Part shown: positions 44,957 to 52,736 of the stretch, piece by piece
Position numbering within the stretch: the first letter of the stretch is position 1
Layout: the number at the start of each line of letters is the position of its first letter
From: Setoptus koraiensis
Taxonomy: Eukaryota > Arthropoda
Direction of reading: 5' to 3'
Assembly: GCA_048013815.1 (NCBI GenBank)
Contig: CM106586.1
Location: forward strand, 16,678,001-16,742,000
DNA length: 64,000 nucleotides
Notes under the pieces: model-generated
What the model saw: the letters and a program-made list of their open reading frames with translations, nothing else
Database searches by the model: none
What the model was told of the DNA's origin: nothing
Position numbers and translations under genes: made by a program

Positions 44957-47776
44957 CTAAAACCTTTCCTGCTTCCTTGAGGCCGAATTAAAAAGCAAAG
45001 GTTTAAAATCCTTCATTTTAAGTTTAACATCACATTTACCACATTGATCTTTTCTTTTCAACAAACCAATCCAACAATCACTACAGGATACTCGAGAGCA
45101 TGCACAATTCGATCGTAAGGGCGTTACAGCTTTCCCTAAACAAATGGAGCACTTGTACGGGGCAGGCCGACTGGCCTCTGACAGCTGGTCGAGTATGGAA
45201 TAGTTGGGGTCGGATGCTGAAGTAGCCAAGCTCGAAGGTTTAGACCATTTCGTCTTCTTCCTTGCAAATATATTGAGACTTCTTGGTTGAGAGAGTATTG
45301 AATTTGATGTTGTCGATGTGGTTGCCACGCGTTCATCACTTGGAGTAGTTCCCGATTGGTCCTCAGGAGTTGATGATGATGGACATAGGCTATCGAAGGC
45401 ACTAGATGTGGTTACATTGGCCGATGAACTTTGTTGGCTATTTTGTGATTGTTGCTGTCTTACTTTTTCTCGGGCTTTCTCAGCAGTCTGTCTATCAACA
45501 GTGTAGCTTGCAACCATGGCGTTCTCTTTTGCTTTAAAATTAGTCGGACGTATCACCTCTTCCGGAACAACAGATTTTGGACGGCTAGTAGAAGCAGTAG
45601 AGTTATCTATTTGGAATGCACCCAACTGCTCGCCGGATGTCACAGACGGTTCAGGTAATGCCAAACCATGCGACTTAAAAAATGATACTACAGTCCTTTC
45701 AGCTTCCAGGAAGGTAATCTCTTTATCAGAATAGTGTGGCTTTATCCAATTCGAAAAACTGTCACTTGCACTTCTGAAACGTGGATCACATAATATTACT
45801 AAACCGAAATCATCTTTGCTTCGAATGACTCTGCCTATTGTTTGATTCAAGGCTCTCTTCATTTGCAAACTATACCAATGCTGCCCGTTCATAGCATTTC
45901 TAGAATTTTTGTTCCTCTGATCTAGATACTTTCTTTTCATTTGTACCCTAGGATCAGCTATCCCGGGGAAGGGTGGTCCCGTTAATATCACCGATCTACA
46001 ATAGTCATCGTTCAAATTAACTCCCTCTGATAATTTTCCGCGACAAACTCCAAAGAAAACAGCTCCCGTAGAATTCTGTGTGTCTATGACGCGTTTAAAT
46101 GCCGCGATATCCGAGGCGAAAGTAGTTTTGGATTTAGGCTCTATGAAAAGTTGCTTACAAGCTAACATGCTTTTCCAAATTGTTGTTCGCTTCCAAGATT
46201 CTATCACAGAATACATGAGGTAATATGATTGAAAGAAGACTACGGTTCCACAGGGGAGTATTTTGAATAGTCTAAGCAGTGTTGATCCAATAGCTCTATG
46301 ATAGGTGGGCTTCTTCGATTCATTGAAGTCAGAAACGAGAGGGTAATTTTCAGGAGATCTACCTAATGTAATGAATTCAAGTTGACCTCTACTGATAACA
46401 TGAGGAGATTCCAGTGTGACTCCAATGTTAGTCTCTAGTTCGTCTTTATATGGTCCTAGAGGTGCTAATGTTCCTGAGGTGATAACTAATGATCTAATAT
46501 TGGCTGCACTCCTCAAGCGCCTTAAGCCAATAGCTGGGCTAAGACACCATAAATGAAATGTCCAATCCTTGGGCGGTTGATTGTCATGCGGTCTTTTGCC
46601 GTTTGTTGATTCATCAGACTTGAGTCTCTCCAAATAGGCTCGATAATATTGGCTGAAAGTTAATTTGTGTTCATTCATGCGGACAAGACTGAGGCAATCA
46701 TCGGGAAAGGCAAGACTAACAAAACTGCTGAACAGTTCCAATGATGTAACAAAATTAGCAACTTGTGTTGGATTTTGTACACCGGCAGCTAATAGAAACG
46801 CCGACATGGTATCGAGAGTTTCAACAAGTCTATCAGATACACTATATGTTATTCCACATGATTCTAACAGGGAGTAGAATTGTTCAGTTGAGCATTCTCT
46901 ATTAAATTCACCAAACGACCTGAGAGTAGATTGTTGCATATTTAGTGATGCAACTCGTACCTCTTCAAGTCTATCCGAGGTCAATTTCTCGATCATCTCC
47001 AAAATAGGATTTGGTTTTTGCTCCTTTTCTTTTTTGCCACCCTTTTCATTCCCGTCAGCATCGAAAAGATCGTCATTCTTTGGATTGTAACCAGTGCGAG
47101 TTAGGCCATGTCTCTGATAATTTTCCACATCGCTCAGTTTTTTGGGCAGCTTAAGCACACAATCTTGAATAGTCTTTAGCGACGACTCTGTTAGTTGGCC
47201 TGATACACAATCTTCTAGGATATTTTCTATGTTGTGTGCCTCGTCGAAGATAATAATGGAGTCCTCTAGTTTCAGGAGTTGATTCTTTCTCAATGATGGA
47301 TCCAAGATGTAATTGTATGGCGTAAAGATGATGGTTGCTTTGGTTTCGGCTAATTTTCTACTAGCAAAATATGGACAACATTGATTGGTCCTGCCGAAGC
47401 TAATTAGATCCTCTATGTCTAGAACATTGTTGTGATCCATAGCCTGTAGCTTATTTTCGTAATTTGAATAAAATTGGCACGAGTTTTGTGCAACGGCATT
47501 CCTACAGGCCCTATTTATGAGGTAATTTCCGGATTGCTCGCGTACTTGCTCATTGAGGCACATTTGTTCGCGACCGCCCAACACTACACCCGGTACTCTT
47601 GCGTAGGCGGTCCTCTTCATTTCTTTGGCCGCTTGGGCCAATTGTGCATGGGTCCTACTACTGTAATATATGTTTCCCGTTTTTTCCACCCTGTTTTCTT
47701 TCCAAGCTAACGAAGAACACAATAGAGCTAGAGTTTTACCTGTTCCAGTGGGGCTCTCCAGCAATGCGTTGGTTTT
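44957..47776 (-). CDS. RTEL1: RTEL1 helicase, exon 2 (main exon)
   Basis: RTEL1 is a superfamily 2 iron-sulphur DNA helicase that dismantles D-loops, telomeric T-loops and G-quadruplexes. The exon starts after CAG at 47777 with KTNALLESPTGTGKT, the Walker A motif. It continues with the iron-sulphur cysteines (MCLNEQ, CRNAVAQNSC, QCCPYF), the DEAH box IIFDEAHNIE, SLVITSGTLAPL, the VCRGKLSEGVNL block and QTIGRVIRSKDDFG. Ser/Gln-rich sequence follows, and the C-terminal C4C4 RING-like zinc domain (YKCSICLGKAV ... CACSRVSCSDCW ... CGKCDVKL) is as in long vertebrate isoforms. Together with exon 1 it makes about 976 residues, shorter than the human protein (1219-1300), mainly in the linker before the RING. 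The frame is intact. Confidence 0.95.
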   Translation of the reverse strand, partial: KTNALLESPTGTGKTLALLCSSLAWKENRVEKTGNIYYSSRTHAQLAQAAKEMKRTAYARVPGVVLGGREQMCLNEQVREQSGNYLINRACRNAVAQNSCQFYSNYENKLQAMDHNNVLDIEDLISFGRTNQCCPYFASRKLAETKATIIFTPYNYILDPSLRKNQLLKLEDSIIIFDEAHNIENILEDCVSGQLTESSLKTIQDCVLKLPKKLSDVENYQRHGLTRTGYNPKNDDLFDADGNEKGGKKEKEQKPNPILEMIEKLTSDRLEEVRVASLNMQQSTLRSFGEFNRECSTEQFYSLLESCGITYSVSDRLVETLDTMSAFLLAAGVQNPTQVANFVTSLELFSSFVSLAFPDDCLSLVRMNEHKLTFSQYYRAYLERLKSDESTNGKRPHDNQPPKDWTFHLWCLSPAIGLRRLRSAANIRSLVITSGTLAPLGPYKDELETNIGVTLESPHVISRGQLEFITLGRSPENYPLVSDFNESKKPTYHRAIGSTLLRLFKILPCGTVVFFQSYYLMYSVIESWKRTTIWKSMLACKQLFIEPKSKTTFASDIAAFKRVIDTQNSTGAVFFGVCRGKLSEGVNLNDDYCRSVILTGPPFPGIADPRVQMKRKYLDQRNKNSRNAMNGQHWYSLQMKRALNQTIGRVIRSKDDFGLVILCDPRFRSASDSFSNWIKPHYSDKEITFLEAERTVVSFFKSHGLALPEPSVTSGEQLGAFQIDNSTASTSRPKSVVPEEVIRPTNFKAKENAMVASYTVDRQTAEKAREKVRQQQSQNSQQSSSANVTTSSAFDSLCPSSSTPEDQSGTTPSDERVATTSTTSNSILSQPRSLNIFARKKTKWSKPSSLATSASDPNYSILDQLSEASRPAPYKCSICLGKAVTPLRSNCACSRVSCSDCWIGLLKRKDQCGKCDVKLKMKDFKPLLFNSASRKQERF
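44987..44992 (+). terminator. ATTAAA, likely polyadenylation signal of ESF1 inside RTEL1 coding sequence
   Basis: This is the first AATAAA-like word after the ESF1 stop, about 30 bases downstream. It lies within the RTEL1 last exon (antisense). I saw no canonical AATAAA in the following 60 bases. Confidence 0.35.
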
Positions 47777-47910
47777 CTGTCGTTTGGTCAGATTGAAAAT
47801 TTTGAGAATTTCATGTTATTTCAGGTTATATCATGGTATTGTGAGTAATTATTATTAGTGGCGTGAGGGTAGTCACCAAGTGTATTCAATGTCGATAGCT
47901 GGCTCGTTAC
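47777..47910 (-). other. RTEL1 intron 1 (134 nt)
   Basis: Minus-strand donor CAG|GTAACG at 47910 and acceptor ACGACAG at 47777. Phase 0. Removal joins CLNQ to KTNALLESPTGTGKT, as expected for the family. Confidence 0.9.
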
Positions 47911-48021
47911 CTGATTGAGGCATTTTATCACACTCCTCATGTAGTCCTTTTGCACTTCATATGGCTCACAAGGGAAGTGGACCCTGACACCCTCAAAGAC
48001 GAAACTTTTATGGGTGCCCAT
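47911..48021 (-). CDS. RTEL1: RTEL1 exon 1
   Basis: It encodes 37 residues from the ATG at 48021: MGTHKSFVFEGVRV, then HFPCEPYEVQKDYM and VIKCLNQ. This matches the RTEL1 N-terminus (family pattern NGVxVDFPFxPYxxQxEYMxKVxxCLQ), which contains the Q-motif of the helicase. It ends at a CAG|GTAACG donor, phase 0. Confidence 0.93.
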
Positions 48022-48405
48022 TGTTTGTTTCTATAGTTGATTACAAATTGATATTAATTGATTGGCGACGAGATGACTCTCAGAGAAGACCGTCTACACC
48101 CTTGCGGCATGCATTTCGATTAACTGAATGGGTTCTCCGATTTATCCAATTAGATATGATGATAAATTAATGAATATAATTTAATATAATTTTTGCCAAA
48201 AAATACAAACAAACAAATGTAACATGAATCCCCTGAAATAACGGTTTGGCGAAATCAAAACACGAGTTGATCCGAGAACAATCACGCGCGGCGCGCCTTC
48301 ACTCAACAGCTGACGCAGAGGAACAGTTCAACTCACTCGTGACTACAAAAATAGAGCGCCATCTCCTTGTCAATCGAGTATGCTAGTGCGCACTGATTGA
48401 GAAAA
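48022..48405. promoter_or_regulatory. head-to-head promoter region upstream of RTEL1
   Basis: 384 bases upstream of RTEL1. They include an AT-rich half (48120-48210) and a GC-rich core (CGCGCGGCGCGCC at about 48287) with an E-box-like CAGCTG at 48306. GCGCCATCT at 48356-48364, whose reverse complement AGATGGCGC matches the core of insect CTCF motifs, lies 42 bases before a possible plus-strand start codon. No TATA box is evident. Confidence 0.4.
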
Positions 48406-48489
48406 ATGTTTGCCCCTTTCATTATCCATCAATGGTTGCACCAATCGACCATCGCGAGTCAACTTTTACAACTGGACAGGTTCGGACAG
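48406..48489 (+). CDS. possible small first exon, unrecognised
   Basis: The ATG at 48406 opens MFAPFIIHQWLHQ followed by SQLLQLDRFGQ, ending at a good donor CAG|GTAAAG (phase 0). A possible acceptor after a T-rich run (TTTTTATTTATTAG, near 48549) would add about 36 residues before a stop. Without splicing the frame stays open to 48642 and is hydrophobic. An upstream ATG (48380) with a six-codon frame precedes it. The product is not recognised. Its head-to-head position with RTEL1 is the main reason to take it seriously. Confidence 0.25.
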
Positions 48490-48730
48490 GTAAAGTTCTG
48501 GTTGAATGTATATTATGATTTATGGTTATTATTGTTTTTATTTATTAGGACGCCAGGCGGCCTCGTTGGTCATGTAATGTTGTTATTGCGTTTGTTTATT
48601 CTCATTGCGATCACTCGTTTGGTGATAGCAATCAGCAATTAATCATTGGCGATAGATAGCTCTGTATCTTTGATTCCGTGAAAGAACAAAAAAAGAGAGA
48701 TAATACATGAATTATGCATAAGTAATGAAA

Positions 48731-49777
48731 TCAATTGACCGGTGGGAATATCACTGACTCTCTGGCCGAACGAGTTGAATTGCCCCGTTCGAAGCCCTCA
48801 GACGGATCGGTAGTGGGCGGCTTGTGAGATGCGGCTACTTCCGGTTTTACAAAATTATCCGCAGGTTGGTAATCTGTTGCAACGTCGAAGCCGATATCTG
48901 GATCGTTGCTGTTGCTCACTGATGCTGCTGGCGAATAATTGTTGTTGTTGTTGTTGTTGGCAGCTACTGGCTCGTTGGTTTCAGCCATGGATGGATTGCT
49001 GGAAAATGCTGATACTGGAATGGCTGCCGGTGTCTGTCTATTCGATGTTGGCGATTGCGCGGGAATCGCTGGCACCGATGGAGCGGATTGCGGAGGGGGC
49101 AACAGGGGATAGGGTTCGGGTCGGAGCACGCTAGTGGATGGCAAGGAGGGTGCCCTGGAGCGAGCGGGCGGTTGAGGTAGCGCTTGGGGTCGGCGAGCGG
49201 GCACTAGTGACGACACGACATTTGTTGGTTGGGGCGGCTGTGAGGCGACCACCAAAGGTGGGACAGGCAATGACGAGGACGACGAATACGAGTCGCTGGT
49301 GTGAGTTATTCGGGTGGGAGCAACGGGAGCTCGCGAGAGGGAGCCCGATGAGAGCGACGTAAACGACGATGACGACGACACAATTGGTTGAGCCGGTGCT
49401 GCAAGCAGTGATGGCGATGACGGCGATGACGGCGATAACGGGAGCGGTCTTGGCACTTGGAGCGGTGCCACTGGAGCCACTTGTCTCGTGATTAGTGTCG
49501 ACTGTGATCGATAGGTGCTGGATCTGGCTGGCAATTGGTAATTGTAGTGATACCGATGCTGGTACGACGAAACTGGCTGTAGCACGTTGCTGGGAAGGTG
49601 TGTCAATGCGGGAAAGCTGCTCATTAGCGGAGGGGGCATCAGGTAGTAGGGCGACGGCAATTGGAGCAGTCTGAATGTGGCCTCAACATTGAGACAGAGA
49701 AACAAAACGGATAATAGCGTTGCGGTGAAGCACGAAGACATTGTTGTTGTTGTTGTTGTGGGTCGATTGTGGCTCAT
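48731..49777 (-). CDS. secreted Pro/Ser-rich protein, function unknown
   Basis: From the first ATG (49777) the frame encodes 348 residues in one exon. A second ATG at 49741 gives a compact signal peptide, MSSCFTATLLSVLFLCLNVEA, with cleavage before TFRLLQ (shown here only in outline), and may be the true start. The mature part begins with a Pro/Tyr-rich block (LPSPYYLMPPPL). Long Ser/Pro/Ala-rich low-complexity sequence follows, then a poly-Asn run. A more complex acidic C-terminus (DPDIGFDVATDYQP, then FERGNSTRSARESVIFPPV) ends it. No chitin-binding or other domain is visible. The composition fits a cuticular or other extracellular-matrix protein, which is inference. AATAAA on the minus strand at 48600-48595 may be its polyadenylation signal, which would overlap the small plus-strand frame. 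Confidence 0.7.
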   Translation of the reverse strand: MSHNRPTTTTTTMSSCFTATLLSVLFLCLNVEATFRLLQLPSPYYLMPPPLMSSFPALTHLPSNVLQPVSSYQHRYHYNYQLPARSSTYRSQSTLITRQVAPVAPLQVPRPLPLSPSSPSSPSLLAAPAQPIVSSSSSFTSLSSGSLSRAPVAPTRITHTSDSYSSSSSLPVPPLVVASQPPQPTNVVSSLVPARRPQALPQPPARSRAPSLPSTSVLRPEPYPLLPPPQSAPSVPAIPAQSPTSNRQTPAAIPVSAFSSNPSMAETNEPVAANNNNNNNYSPAASVSNSNDPDIGFDVATDYQPADNFVKPEVAASHKPPTTDPSEGFERGNSTRSARESVIFPPVN

Positions 49778-50369
49778 TGTTGACAGTTGACAGTGATAAC
49801 TAATTAGTGATTTTGGGCGACGTGCTGCCAACTACTGAGTGGACTTGTGCTGATTGTTTGCGCGATTCAATTGATCTGGTGCGATTGTGTCCACTATTTA
49901 TATGCGCGCCAAGTGCTAGCTTTGTGGCTCACACAAATATGTCGTCTATACAAATATGTCGTCCCTGTAAGTTTGTTGACAGTGACACTTGCACTGGCAT
50001 ACATATATATATATATATATATAGGACTGGTGTGTGTGCCCGGAATCAAGTTTACAGTGACGCAATTGTCCTTGCAATTGTCGCCATCACCAACACAGCC
50101 CAATGGACCCGACGGACCTAATGGACAGGTGACTATTAGGAGCCGGCTAATGGGAGCCGGTGGCGGCCGGAGTCATGGCCATTGTGACGAGCATGAGGAT
50201 AAACAAATGCAAGAGATGATCTGAGATTAGATTGGTTGCGTTGCCGACAGTGCATTAAACTGTAATTGGTTAGTTGTTGGTTTTTGCACTGATTAGCCGT
50301 GGACGCGCGCCGATGAAGATGCGTCTCTCACCGGCGACTTGAGCATGTCGTCAATGCAATGTCGATTCG

Positions 50370-50502
50370 ATGTCGAACCCAATGTGCATTATGGTTGTTA
50401 TTTGTACGACAGCATTAGCATCAGCATTAGCATCAGCATTAGCATTAGTGAGTGTTGTCAGTGTTGCGGCGGCAGCAGCATTTTCGACAGCGCACGCGAC
50501 AG
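50370..50502 (+). CDS. possible first exon encoding a signal peptide
   Basis: The ATG at 50370 opens MSNPMCIMVVICTTALASAL and a further Ala/Val/Ser-rich hydrophobic stretch ending STAHAT. It is followed by a strong donor ACAG|GTGAGT, leaving phase 1. An n-region, hydrophobic core and small residues before HAT-G fit a signal peptide joined by splicing to a secreted product. Part of the core is encoded by a GCATTAGCATCA repeat, so chance cannot be excluded. No downstream exon was identified. Confidence 0.3.
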
Positions 50503-50680
50503 GTGAGTCGCGAAGCGGAAGGAGAGTCAAAGAACTGGCCAGTGAACTTGATGATTAATTCAATCACGTCTAATGTGTTGGCCGGCCGGCGGCCAGCACA
50601 TAGCCGGTGGTGGTAATTACCGAGTTGAACACACTTGAACTCGCATTACGATATCAGCTTGCGCTGCGCGGCTTGCCTCA

Positions 50681-50760
50681 CAGCGGCCGGCATTGCGCAA
50701 CAGCGGCCGGCATTGCGCAACAGCGGCCGGCATTGCGCAACAGCGGCCGGCATTGCGCAA
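50681..50760. repeat. tandem repeat, four exact copies of a 20-bp unit
   Basis: CAGCGGCCGGCATTGCGCAA is repeated four times without change. Each copy carries one TTGCGCAA palindrome. Confidence 0.95.
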
Positions 50761-51847
50761 CATCGGCTAGGCACGGCGAGCCGTCATTAGGCAACAGATC
50801 GCAAACAGATTGTTGTTTGCGGCCGCTCGCGGGCCGGCGCGGCAATACATGTATGGCTGCTGTTGATATGGCTGTTGCAGTGTTGATATGGCTGCTGTTG
50901 CAGTGCCGAGATGGCGGCCGCAAATCGCTCATTGATTTCATTGATGGGGCAAAGCCGGGCAAATTCATTTGGCATCCCATTCAAATCATCGTCATCATAT
51001 CTGTGTATTTAACACAGCCGACGAGTGCTTGGCTCGGCTCCATTGAGCACCATCGAACCGCCGACCATGCTTATTAAGACCGCGAACGATGTTTATTGAG
51101 ACCGTGGCTTGTCGACCTTAATCCGACAAGCACTCCAGCCAACGAATTTGTGTGCAATTTGTGCCGGCCCGACCACTGACAACAACTTAAAATCACTTAG
51201 CCGGCTATGCTCTGCAAGCGGCCGGCCGGCCGGCAATATGTTGGCCACTGTGCGCCAATATTCCGCCGATACAACAGGTAGCTGGCATTGGAGTTGAGCA
51301 TTGGCCAGTTTCAATTGCAGCGAGCCGCTGCTTGCCGGCTGACAGGCTGATAAATGAGCTGATGCGCGATGAATATCGCAGCTTCAGCTCATTGATATAT
51401 CAGACACATTTCGCTTGCCAGTTGGTCAGCCAATGATAATTTCAAAGCGCTGTGTGCGCTACCACAGATATCCGAGATGCCAGATATCCGAGATGCGAGA
51501 TATCCGCCAGATATGCGGCCGAGATAAGCGACGGTAGCGCCAACTGCAGCAACGGCCGGCATCAGCAAGCCGCGATTTACATGCACTCTTGGCGTCGCTG
51601 CGAGCGTCCCATCGGCGCAAACCTGCTGCTGTTGTTGCCGTCGTTGTTGCTGCTGTCGCTGTTGTTGCTGTTGCCGCTGCTGTCGCTGTTGTTGCTGTTG
51701 CCGCTGCTGACCATCGGACGAGCAACAGGTTGCGTCGGCTGTTGCGCCGCCACCTTGTTTGTGCGTGCGTGTCTGTGAGCGGTGCAAGTTTCGCGAAGAA
51801 GCGACAGGTAGGCTGCTGTTGCCGTTGTTGTTGCTGTTGCTGTTGCC

Positions 51848-51848
51848 G

Positions 51849-51925
<77 letters not shown>

Positions 51926-51927
51926 GG
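51848..51927. repeat. GTT trinucleotide microsatellite, about 26 units
   Basis: The longest pure microsatellite in the window. On the minus strand it reads as poly-Asn, poly-Gln or poly-Thr. Imperfect CTGTTGTTG/CTGTTGCCG units flank it on the left (about 51625-51845). Confidence 0.95.
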
Positions 51928-52736
51928 CTGTGCTGCTGGCGTTGCCGTGGACGGTGTTGCATTGCGAAATATAAACATATTCGAAATGGAACAGCGAGAG
52001 GAATATCTGTGTGTGCCCTTGGCGGCGCTTCGTCGGCCAGCGCCGTTCGTTCTTGCGCTGGCTTCGTTCTTGCGCTGGCTTCGGCCGTTGCTGGCTTTGG
52101 CCGACGCTGGCTGTTGTCGGCCTGTTCGGCTCCTTCGGCTGTTCGGCTTCTTTGGCTCGGCTCTGCGGCTGCTCGGCTGGCTGTTCGGCCAAAGATAAAC
52201 ACGACGCTCATGTGATGATGCTGGCGATTGATAGACAACTCTTGCGCTCGCTCGCAGCTCCGAAGCAACGCCAGCCAGCCAGCCAACAGTTGCAGTAGAC
52301 AAGCCTGGCAGTGTCAGAGATTTTTTTATCATACTTCATTAACGAGATGGACACAGCAGCGAGACAGCGCAAATGTGTCTCGCCACAAGCAGCCTGTATT
52401 CTGTTGTAGTGCAACCTGTAAATAGTGCACCAGCGCCAAATAATCCGCATATTGCGCGCTAATTATTATTTATCACTATTATTTATGAATTCATATTTGC
52501 CCATATTGGCCCACATTCGTTAGAAACTGTTATTACATTATACTGTTAGCCCATAAACTGTTATTACACATTATTACTGTATTGACCGGGCCGTGATCGC
52601 AATATTATTTAATTGACCGCAATAATTAACTGACCACAACCAAATTGATGCTGGCCCCCGACACCGGCCCTGACCCAGTCGCCAGCACAAGCCCAGCACC
52701 GGCATCCAAACGATACTGACCGCTCGCCGCCGTGAC

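Larger units (their letters stand above)
49778..52736. other. non-coding DNA between the Pro/Ser-rich gene and myosin XV
   Basis: It contains an AT dinucleotide run (about 50002-50022), a possible signal-peptide exon (50370-50502), a perfect 20-bp array (50681-50760) and a very long GTT microsatellite (51848-51927). The large minus-strand frame here (51389-52332) is produced by that microsatellite and its Gln/Asn reading. An in-frame stop at 52671 delimits the myosin start. Confidence 0.6.

Noticed and set aside
50681-50760. Four exact 20-bp repeats considered as a CRISPR-like or satellite array
   Set aside because: The copies are head to tail without spacers in eukaryotic DNA, so it is an ordinary short tandem repeat.
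51389-52332. Long minus-strand frames with poly-Asn, poly-Gln and poly-Thr
   Set aside because: All three minus frames are open through the GTT microsatellite at 51848-51927, so they are products of the repeat rather than a gene.
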